This document shows positions 9,095 through 15,638 of a stretch of 64,000 bases of DNA, piece after piece (the first letter of the stretch is position 1; each line of letters starts with the position of its first letter). The notes beneath the pieces are model-generated. The model was not told where the DNA came from, did not search any database, and was given only the letters and a program-made list of their open reading frames with translations. Source of the DNA: Neobacillus nitrireducens (GTDB lineage Bacteria; Bacillota; Bacilli; Bacillales; Cytobacillaceae); NCBI RefSeq assembly GCF_030915405.1, contig NZ_CP133262.1:3922501-3986500 (forward strand), written 5' to 3'. Position numbers and translations under genes: made by a program.

Positions 9095-9124
9095 ATTATA
9101 ACTCTATAATGTGATGGAGTTCAA
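9095..9124 (-). promoter_or_regulatory. Promoter of the ABC transporter operon; rest of 9028-9405 shows no gene
   Basis: On the minus strand: -35 TTGAAC (9124-9119), 18-nt spacer, -10 TATAAT (9100-9095). A weak Crp/Fnr-like half site (TGTGA-N6-TCAAT, plus strand 9110-9125) overlaps the -35 and is not claimed as functional. The rest of the 378-nt gap is AT-rich; I see no other coding frame with a ribosome site. Confidence 0.65.
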
Positions 9125-9405
9125 TAGCTTTGGAAATATAGTAAAATTGCGAATATTCAAATTCCGTCTGTTTATCTCCATAGAAAATTCATTTTTATTT
9201 ATTCTTTTCTTTTGGGGGAAAATAAGACGAATGTAATATGTAAATATGTAAAAATGTGGTTAGATTTTACAAAAGTATGAACAAATGGGTGAATACGCAA
9301 AATGACATAGTTCATCCAATAAAAATGCATATAAACTGCAAATTTACCCATTACATTATACGTATAAACATTAAAGGCATAAATAACTTTTCGGAGGTGG
9401 CAAAA

Positions 9406-9837
9406 TTGAAAAAGGCTTTTCTATTTTTATTATCATTAGCATTTATTTTCTCATTTGATGTAAGAGCCTTAGCTGATGGTGACCATAGTAAAAATATTAA
9501 ACAGGCAACAGAAAATTTTAAAAATGGCAGTAGTAATGATCAAACCGAAATGGAAGGAATGGACCACGGCAGTGGCGCGGACATGGAAGGAATGGACCAC
9601 GACAGTGGTGCGGACATGGAAGGAATGGACCACGACAGTGGTGCGGACATGGAAGGAATGGACATGGAGGAAGGAAGCGGTGGTGCAGCTCATGATCATC
9701 ATGCCGCAGTTGTGGAGGTACCACCAAACTATAAAGTGTTAGGTACCTATGGAGCTGTGAACTTATTATTTATCCTTATAGGTGTTTGGAATAAATGGTT
9801 TAGACGGAAGGGGGATTTAAACAATGGCCATGCCTGA
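9406..9837 (+). CDS. Met/His/Asp-repeat membrane protein, probable copper binder
   Basis: 143 residues starting at TTG 9406, chosen because TCGGAGGTGG sits just before it; a longer in-frame extension upstream has no ribosome site. Layout: signal peptide (residues 1-24), a linker, three and a half copies of the 11-residue unit MEGMDHDSGAD, an acidic/His cluster (AHDHHA), one hydrophobic helix (about residues 112-130), and a basic cytosolic end (WFRRKGD). Met and His spacing resembles exported copper-binding proteins. The stop overlaps the next gene by 14 nt, so it is translationally coupled to the polyferredoxin. I know no named family for it. Confidence 0.75.
   Translation: MKKAFLFLLSLAFIFSFDVRALADGDHSKNIKQATENFKNGSSNDQTEMEGMDHGSGADMEGMDHDSGADMEGMDHDSGADMEGMDMEEGSGGAAHDHHAAVVEVPPNYKVLGTYGAVNLLFILIGVWNKWFRRKGDLNNGHA
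9550..9663 (+). repeat. 33-bp tandem repeat encoding MEGMDHDSGAD
   Basis: Units begin at 9550, 9583 and 9616, with a partial unit from 9649. Units differ at only a few bases, so they expanded recently and copy number may vary between strains. Confidence 0.95.
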
Positions 9838-11191
9838 GAAAAACTTACCAGAAAAGGAACCTTTTGATCTCCTATCGATACCAGTTGTAAAAAAGTTTGT
9901 AAAAAGCAAGTGGTATCCAGGAATCTTTCAATGGATCGTTATCTTCGTATTTTCGATTATTGTTTATGAATTAGTTATGGGGACTGTTGATCCAAGTAAA
10001 AACTTCGGAACAACAATGACATGGGTGTTATGGTGGCCGATCATACCCGTTCTATTTTTAGTAACTGGCCGCTTCTGGTGTGCGATTTGTCCGTTTGGTA
10101 AATTAAGTGATATTGTCCGTAAATTTGTTGGCAGCAAGCGTCCAATGCCTAAGTTTCTACGAAAATATGGAATTTGGCTTATTGATATCTTCTTTATTAT
10201 GATTACTTACAGTGACCACGTTTGGGGCATTGTAGAATCTCCTCGAGGATCAGGTTACTTATTGCTTTTACTAGTGACAATGGTTGTAGGAACATCTGTT
10301 TTTTATGAAAGAAGAACCTTTTGTAAGACGCTTTGTTTCCTTGGCGGTCTCGCTGGAAACTATTCTCGTTCTGGAGCGTTAAAAGTGCAGGCAACACCTG
10401 ATATTTGTAAAACCTGTAAAGTGCAATCCTGCTACAAAGGATCTGAGGGTGTGGAAGGTTGTCCAATGTTCCAATTCCCACGGACAATGGAATCTAGTGC
10501 AGAATGTAATATTTGCGGAAACTGTGTGAAGAACTGTCCGAATAATTCCGTGAAAATCACCACAAGAGTTCCGACGAAAGAATTATGGGGCTTAAAGAAT
10601 CCGAAGCTTGAGCATGCTTCCCTTGCAGCTGTTATTATGGGGATCGTATTCGTACAAAATATTACCATGCTTGAACCTTGGCAAAATATTTTAAGCGCGA
10701 TTGGCTCTGTTACTGGTACTTCAAACTATGTAGTAAACTTTTCGATCGCCTTTATTATTGCAATGGCATTACCGATTCTTTTATTATTAGGAACTGCAAA
10801 ACTAGCATCAATCCTTGGAATGGAAGGATCAATCAAAAAGAACTTTACTCGTTTTGGCTATGCAATTATTCCATTAGATTTAGCTGGGCACTTAGCTCAT
10901 AACCTATTCCATATCTTCACAGAAGGTAAGGCCGTTTGGTTTAACTCGATCCGATTATTTGGTGTCGATTCAAACCCAGCAAATTTAAGTCTAGCTTCCA
11001 CACCAACCGTACAAATGATTCAGTATATCGTAATTGTAATCGGATTGGTCGGTACTTGTTACGTCGTGTACAGGATGGGCAGAAGCAAAATGACATCTTT
11101 AAAAGCAATGCTTCCATATTACGTACTTATGACGGTACTAGCCATCACAAATATTTATTTATTTTCACTTCCGATGATGCATAGGGTGTAA
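9824..11191 (+). CDS. Membrane polyferredoxin of the NapH/NosR/CcoG type
   Basis: 455-residue membrane iron-sulfur protein. After an N-terminal helix come two Cys pairs in helix-loop contexts (FWCAICPFGK and TFCKTLCFLGG), typical of NapH/NosR/CcoG proteins. Then follow two [4Fe-4S] ferredoxin-like clusters (CKTCKVQSC...GCP and CNICGNCVKNCP, about residues 190-240) and four or five C-terminal helices. It would move electrons from quinol across the membrane side. CcoG is a cupric reductase in proteobacteria; here the coupled Met/His-rich upstream partner makes a copper-reducing role attractive, but this is inference. No denitrification genes are visible in the window. Confidence 0.8.
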   Translation: MAMPEKNLPEKEPFDLLSIPVVKKFVKSKWYPGIFQWIVIFVFSIIVYELVMGTVDPSKNFGTTMTWVLWWPIIPVLFLVTGRFWCAICPFGKLSDIVRKFVGSKRPMPKFLRKYGIWLIDIFFIMITYSDHVWGIVESPRGSGYLLLLLVTMVVGTSVFYERRTFCKTLCFLGGLAGNYSRSGALKVQATPDICKTCKVQSCYKGSEGVEGCPMFQFPRTMESSAECNICGNCVKNCPNNSVKITTRVPTKELWGLKNPKLEHASLAAVIMGIVFVQNITMLEPWQNILSAIGSVTGTSNYVVNFSIAFIIAMALPILLLLGTAKLASILGMEGSIKKNFTRFGYAIIPLDLAGHLAHNLFHIFTEGKAVWFNSIRLFGVDSNPANLSLASTPTVQMIQYIVIVIGLVGTCYVVYRMGRSKMTSLKAMLPYYVLMTVLAITNIYLFSLPMMHRV

Positions 11192-11222
11192 TAAAAGACT
11201 AGTCGTAATTTGATGAAGAAAG

Positions 11223-11256
11223 GAAGGACCGAAAAGAAGGTCCTTCTTTTTTGTGT
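11223..11256 (+). terminator. Terminator after the polyferredoxin gene
   Basis: GAAGGACC / GGTCCTTC 8-bp stem followed by TTTTTT. Confidence 0.9.
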
Positions 11257-11455
11257 TTTTAGTACTTTTTATTAGCGATCTAGTTTATTAAGCTACTATT
11301 ATCAAATTAGAAGGAACTTTAAACTTATTTAAAGGACAAAAGAATCCGGGTAAGTAATATTAGTCTAAGGATGTGATATATATTGTAATTCATTCAAATA
11401 TGTCCGTTCTTGTTTGTTGGATTATAAGCCTTTTTATTTGAGCTTTAAATTTCCT

Positions 11456-11692
11456 TTAAGATTCCCTCAAAGTAATTTTAAAACACGCCCCTTGTCCAGC
11501 TTGACTTTCAACTGTTATTTTCCCCCCGTGTGCTTCAACTCCCTTTCGTTTTGATATATCCGCATAACCATTAATATAAGGTAATGGCATGCGAAGTTCG
11601 TGTGAAATACTTGCTAGGGTCTGAATAGAATGAGAGAGCTCACCAAGTTCATCGAGAGAAGGTTTGGAAGCGTTACTTTAAATCGTCGGTGT
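11456..11692 (-). pseudogene. Remnant of a sensor histidine kinase with internal deletion
   Basis: The minus strand reads SKPSLDELGELSHSIQTLAS, then ISHELRMPLPYINGYADISK, then jumps to GVEAHGGKITVESQAGQGAC and ends FKITLRES-stop. These are the HAMP tail, the H-box with the phospho-accepting His, and the last part of the HATPase domain. About 150 residues (the N, D/F and G1 boxes) are missing between the H-box and the C-terminus. A stop codon blocks the frame upstream. The gap 11257-11455 shows no other gene. The receiver partner remnant lies at 12994-13176 on the same strand. Confidence 0.8.
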
Positions 11693-11864
11693 CTGTTTGT
11701 GATTCCTTCTCGATAAATAAGAAGAAGGTACCCCACTCTGCGTAACTCGACTATTTCTAAAAACTGTTACAAAATCTGGTTACTTTCTGCACAATTCTTT
11801 TATACACTCGAAATAGATTAAAACGTTCAATTTACATAGATAATGCATTTTGAGGAGGAGTCAT

Positions 11865-12014
11865 ATGAATCATGAACACTTGATGAAGTTTACTCTGCGT
11901 CAAATGGAGATGGAAAGGAAGTCAAAATTAAAAGCTAAACATACTCCTTTTAAAAAGATTTCCCAATATTTTAAAGTAATAAGGAAGATAATTTTGTTTG
12001 TAAAGGTAAAATGA
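11865..12014 (+). CDS. Small basic protein of unknown function (49 aa)
   Basis: 49-codon frame starting MNHEHLMKFTLRQMEMERKS, with a very strong GAGGAGGAG site at 11852-11860. It is Lys/Arg-rich, with an amphipathic hydrophobic C-terminus (ISQYFKVIRKIILFVKV). It ends 20 nt before the BNR lipoprotein gene and is likely cotranscribed with it. I recognise no family; the good ribosome site is the main support. Confidence 0.5.
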   Translation: MNHEHLMKFTLRQMEMERKSKLKAKHTPFKKISQYFKVIRKIILFVKVK

Positions 12015-12034
12015 CATAATTAGAGGTGAAAGGT

Positions 12035-12963
12035 ATGAAGAAGATTGCGGTATTATCAGTACTATCCTTAAGTTTAATTCTTTCCGCATGTGGTTCAACA
12101 GAGGATTCAAAAATTGCACCAGTAAAAAGCGGGAAGACAATTGAAGATATTCACGGGGTAGGCGTTTCAAATGACGGGACAACATATGTTGCAACTCATG
12201 AAGGACTTTTCTCAACAAAAAATGTGGGTAAAACCTGGAATAAAGTTGGGCAATCGAGTGATGATTTCATGGGTTTTCATTTAAGATCGGATGGTGCAAT
12301 GATGACCAGCGGACACCCAGGGCAAGATTCAGAATACCCTAATCCAATGGGCATATTAGTCAGTAAGGATAAAGGGTTGAGCTGGAAAGAGGTTGAATAT
12401 GTTGGAAAGATTGATTTCCATTTACTAACTACCTACCACCATGATCCCAAAATCATCTATGGACTTAATCAAATGGGTACTGGGCAATAGGTGCTGGTAT
12501 TTATAAAAGCTTAGATGGAGGAGAAAAGTGGGCTAAGGTAGAACCAAAAGGTTTACCAGGTGACCTGATGAAGGTTTATTCGTTACTTGTTCTTCCGGAA
12601 AATAAAGACACCTTATTAGCTGGGACCGAAAATGGTGTGATGATTTCGAAAGATGGCGGAGAAAATTGGAATGTATTTGACGAGACCCGTCTTATAACTG
12701 CAATGACACTTATGCCGAATGGTAAAGATATCATTGGATATTCAATCAATAATATGGTTTCAGGGGTTATGATCAGCCAGGATAACGGTGAATCGTGGTC
12801 AAGTATTGGTTTGGACCTAGGTGAAGATGCTGCTTCCTCCATTTCAGTAAATCAAAAGGATGAAAAACAAATAGCTGTTTCTACTTTTAGTACTTCACTT
12901 TTTGAAACGAAAGATGGCGGACAGAAGTGGGATCAGATTATTACGACGGGTAAATTAAAGTAA
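12035..12963 (+). pseudogene. BNR/sortilin-like beta-propeller lipoprotein, frameshifted
   Basis: Signal peptide with lipobox LSAC, then propeller blades with Asp-box-like repeats (STKNVGKTWNKV, SKDKGLSWKEV, SLDGGEKWAKV, SKDGGENWNVF, SQDNGESWSSI, TKDGGQKWDQI). The first frame stops at 12488-12490 (GTGQ-stop), but the blade continues in the frame one nucleotide over (WAIGAGIYKSLDGGEKW) to 12963. A single-base indel near 12475-12485 therefore breaks one gene of about 309 codons. It may be a true mutation or a sequence error. Relatives, often annotated F510_1955-type glycosylhydrolase-like, tend to sit beside metal genes; no enzymatic activity is evident. Start ATG 12035 follows AGAGGTG. Confidence 0.75.
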
Positions 12964-12966
12964 ATG

Positions 12967-12995
12967 AAAAAAACCAGTGATCACTGGTTTTTTTC
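12967..12995. terminator. Symmetric terminator after the BNR gene
   Basis: AAAAAAACCAGTGA / TCACTGGTTTTTTT is a perfect palindrome with A and T runs, so it can act in both directions. Confidence 0.85.
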
Positions 12996-13176
12996 ATGTC
13001 TTTTTTGTTGTCGGTGTCATTGAAATGTTATGGTTTCGATATTTTATTTCCATGGATGCCTCATTCCAAGTTAGTCCCTTAAAAGTAATATTATTTTCAT
13101 TTGATTTGTTCGTTCTTCTCAATAAGGCTTCAATTCTTGCTAATAATTCGGCTTCATAACCATTTTCTCCCCTCAT
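12994..13176 (-). pseudogene. Remnant of an OmpR-family response regulator
   Basis: The minus strand reads GYEAELLARIEALLRRTNKS...FKGLTWNEASMEIKYRN...ISMTPT and then becomes unrelated. This matches the end of the receiver domain (ELLARIxALLRR) and the first strands of the winged-helix domain of OmpR/PhoB regulators (the L-T-P-x-E-F helix should follow). The N-terminal receiver with the phospho-Asp and most of the DNA-binding domain are gone. The order (regulator then kinase on the minus strand) fits one decayed two-component operon. Bases 13177-13367 hold nothing else that I can support. Confidence 0.72.
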
Positions 13177-13367
13177 TTACTAAGTCTTTATATTAATAAT
13201 AAATGAAAAATATGAAGAATCTTTGCAGAATAGGAATTGCTATAAAGGATTTAAATCCGTTATATTCAGTCCAAATTTTTCTTTAAATAAACGCTCTCAA
13301 CACACTATTTCTTCATAGAAAATCCTTTTTCAATTTGTATGATGGAAGAAAAGAAGGAGTGGTTTTT

Positions 13368-13574
13368 ATGGAATGGTTACAGTATTTGCTGCTATTACTT
13401 TGTCCACTAATGATGATTTTCTGTATGAGAGGTCATGGTGGAGGACATAATCATCAACACGGCCAACACATATCCCCAAGCACGGATTTAAAGTTAAAAC
13501 TTCTTGAGGAGGAAAATAGCAAACTTAAAAATGAAATGGAGGAACTTGCAAAAGTAATAAAAAAGGGGTCCTAA
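13368..13574 (+). CDS. DUF2933-like small His-rich membrane protein
   Basis: 68 residues from ATG 13368 (GAAGGAGTGG lies just before). One hydrophobic helix (LLLLLCPLMMIFCM) contains Cys-Pro and Met. A Gly/His-rich stretch follows (MRGHGGGHNHQHGQH), then a charged coiled coil (residues about 40-66). Helix plus LCPLMM...RGHGG is the DUF2933 pattern. Such genes are commonly found near copper and other metal-resistance genes; the His cluster suggests metal binding outside the membrane. Confidence 0.72.
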   Translation: MEWLQYLLLLLCPLMMIFCMRGHGGGHNHQHGQHISPSTDLKLKLLEEENSKLKNEMEELAKVIKKGS

Positions 13575-13580
13575 TTCTTG

Positions 13581-13612
13581 AGCCGTAACCTTAAAAGGTT
13601 ACGGCTTTAGTT
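13581..13612 (+). terminator. Terminator after the DUF2933-like gene
   Basis: AGCCGTAACCTT / AAGGTTACGGCT 12-bp perfect stem, followed by a T-rich run. Confidence 0.88.
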
Positions 13613-13634
13613 TCGAAACATATAATAACATGAA

Positions 13635-13675
13635 AAAAGGCTCTAACCGTGGGGGAATCGTTAGAGCCCTTTTCA
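13635..13675. terminator. Second hairpin terminator
   Basis: GGCTCTAAC / GTTAGAGCC 9-bp stem flanked by an A run and CTTTT. It lies 23 nt past the first terminator and can work from both sides. Bases 13676-13845 show nothing further. Confidence 0.75.
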
Positions 13676-13845
13676 TTTTAAGAAAGGGATATTCTTTTTG
13701 GAAAGTTTTACAGAGATATTTCACAAATAAATTGTGTAAGAATGATTTAAATTGCCATTAATCATCTCTTAAAATTCCATGCCTCTATGTTAATAAACAT
13801 ATTTGCACAAAGTTAGCAGAAACGGTGACAAAAAAGCATCATTTA

Positions 13846-15084
13846 TTATACGGTTTTTGATAATTTAGTTAAGATGGATACGTCGTTTCCGAATTTACAC
13901 ATGGCATCGCAGTCACAACGCAAATCATCAAATAACAGATAGGAAATAGATTGGGAATCAAGTGATCGGATGGAAGGCCGCAGCAATTGAGCTTTGATTT
14001 CCTTTTCCCGCTTTTCAGGTGCCACTAAATAAAATTGACAGGTATCTGCTTGAACAGATATTGACAAGTCTGATAAGCGAAGAATTCCCGAATAAATCGA
14101 GGTGCTTTTTTCAACTTCGAACCCAGCAATCACCTTTTCCTCTTGATCCAACCATAGGACATCAATCAAAGCAATGGTATCGGCTACAGAGGGTGGAAAG
14201 TTGAATATGTTTAAATTCTTCAATGAATACTCCCCTAATTTTTGTCCATTCCATTCACGTTTATGATCATTCCGTGCTATCCAAACTTTATATCCCAATG
14301 ATTTTCCGAGGCGGGCAAGGTGGTACTGCATTTCGGAATGAGTATTTTCTTCCATTTCATCTTTCATTACATCCTTATTACGTCTGTTTTTAGCCTTTAC
14401 TATTTTTTCTTTTTCAATTTTTAAGAAATCCATAGCATTTTCTTCAATAATTATTTGATAGCTGCCGATTTCAAATAATAGACCGGCGAGAGCACCCAAA
14501 TCTTTTGATAACTGGTCCTTATATGTGTCATTTTCATGGATAAGCTTTGCTCGCATATCAAGATACGCTTCCCATGAGCCTAGTTTCATCTTTTTGTTAA
14601 ATAATAGATTATATCCGTTAACTATTGCAGTATTAAATGGAGGAAACAGGGTTGGATGTAAAAAATAGATGATATTCGCAACCGCAGGCCCAACTCCCTT
14701 AATTTTTAGTTTGTCTAATTTTTGAATCTCTTCTACAACTTTCTCAGCACTTGATGTTTCCAGGCATGCTTTAAGGAACCTTCCAAACGCTTTCTGATTA
14801 AGAGTATTTTCATAGATATCTGGGATTCGTAATTTAGGTTTCCAGTAAAAAGCATGAGCTGCACCTTCAAATACTTGCTTTTGCTCCGAAATGGCCGTAA
14901 CTACCATTTCGAGACTTGATCCTTTGAAATCATTGCCGAATGTTTCCTCTTCTATTTCCTTAATTACTTTTAGCAATCCTTTTCGAATAGTCCTGAAGGC
15001 TTTTAATCGATCATTACTATGTAAAAACCAAGTGTGATATACGGATTCTGGGTCGTTTTTATACAAATCTATTAATGATTTCAT
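13846..15084 (-). CDS. HhH DNA-glycosylase-like domain fused to restriction-nuclease-like domain
   Basis: 412 residues from ATG 15084 (AGAGAGGGA upstream on the minus strand). The N-terminal half (about 1-220) has a helix-hairpin-helix at 127-160 (KIKGVGPAVANIIYFL, then PPFNTAIVNGY), like the HhH-GPD repair glycosylases. The C-terminal half (about 248-385) reads SEMQYHLARLGKSLGYKVWI, then LIDVLW with D308, then GFEVEKSTS with E323/E325/K326. This resembles a PD-(D/E)xK nuclease core, although the E-x-K spacing is not exact. The last 20 residues contain CDCDAMC. It stands alone, divergent from cadC. DNA repair or defence against foreign DNA is plausible; no partner methylase is visible. Confidence 0.65.
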   Translation of the reverse strand: MKSLIDLYKNDPESVYHTWFLHSNDRLKAFRTIRKGLLKVIKEIEEETFGNDFKGSSLEMVVTAISEQKQVFEGAAHAFYWKPKLRIPDIYENTLNQKAFGRFLKACLETSSAEKVVEEIQKLDKLKIKGVGPAVANIIYFLHPTLFPPFNTAIVNGYNLLFNKKMKLGSWEAYLDMRAKLIHENDTYKDQLSKDLGALAGLLFEIGSYQIIIEENAMDFLKIEKEKIVKAKNRRNKDVMKDEMEENTHSEMQYHLARLGKSLGYKVWIARNDHKREWNGQKLGEYSLKNLNIFNFPPSVADTIALIDVLWLDQEEKVIAGFEVEKSTSIYSGILRLSDLSISVQADTCQFYLVAPEKREKEIKAQLLRPSIRSLDSQSISYLLFDDLRCDCDAMCKFGNDVSILTKLSKTV

Positions 15085-15198
15085 CACGATTAGTCCCTCT
15101 CTAAATGGCAATCTTATCAAACATCTCAATTATAAAATTTTTAGCAGTTGGAAAGGTATGACAATAATCATTTTCCCTTTCAAAAAAGCCAAAAATGA

Positions 15199-15250
15199 TT
15201 GACACTCAAACCACCATTTGAATATTATATAATCAAACGAACATTTGAAT
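15199..15250 (+). promoter_or_regulatory. cad promoter and CadC-type operator
   Basis: -35 TTGACA (15199-15204), 18-nt spacer and -10 TATTAT (15223-15228). The dyad TTTGA...TCAAA spans 15217-15237 across the -10, and CATTTGAAT recurs at 15215-15223 and 15242-15250. This matches the ArsR/CadC style of repressor sites over the core promoter. Confidence 0.65.
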
Positions 15251-15266
15251 GAAGAGGGTGACCAAA

Positions 15267-15638
15267 TTGAAAGAACGTGATGTTTGCGAGACTCCCTGTG
15301 TCGATAATGAGAAAACTATTCGTGTTAAACAGCAACTTGAAAATGGTCATAAGATCCCTGATGTAACGAAGCTTTTTAAAGCGTTGTCTGATGAAACTCG
15401 CATGAAAATTGCCTATTCCCTAACGTTGGAAAATGAGCTTTGCGTCTGTGATGTCGCCAATATTGTTGGGGCAACAACAGCTACAGCCTCCCATCATTTG
15501 CGCCATCTAAAAAACCTTGGTCTTGCAAAGTATCGCAAAGAAGGCAAGCTCGTTTATTACTCCCTTGACGATGACCATGTGAAACAGTTGATCCACATTG
15601 CGGTTGCCCACCAGGAGGAGGTGGCGGGTCGTGAGTGA
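15267..15638 (+). CDS. cadC: CadC, ArsR/SmtB-family metal-responsive repressor
   Basis: 123 residues from TTG 15267, chosen because AGAGGGTGA lies 6 nt upstream. A winged-helix domain contains ALSDETRMKIAYSL, the metal motif ELCVCD in helix alpha3 and the recognition helix ATTATASHHLRHL. The N-terminal Cys pair (VCETPC) completes the Cys4 site used by CadC to sense Cd, Pb and Zn. It represses its own operon and is released by metal. The stop overlaps the GTG start of cadA by 8 nt, a tight coupling. Confidence 0.92.
   Translation: MKERDVCETPCVDNEKTIRVKQQLENGHKIPDVTKLFKALSDETRMKIAYSLTLENELCVCDVANIVGATTATASHHLRHLKNLGLAKYRKEGKLVYYSLDDDHVKQLIHIAVAHQEEVAGRE

Noticed and set aside
9110..9125. Second Crp/Fnr-like site (TGTGA-N6-TCAAT)
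   Set aside because: One half site is poor, and it overlaps an ordinary -35 of the minus-strand transporter promoter; not strong enough to claim.
9469..9742. Several overlapping frames on both strands around 9470-9740
   Set aside because: All arise from the 33-bp tandem repeat, which keeps every frame open; only the plus frame with signal peptide and ribosome site is coherent.
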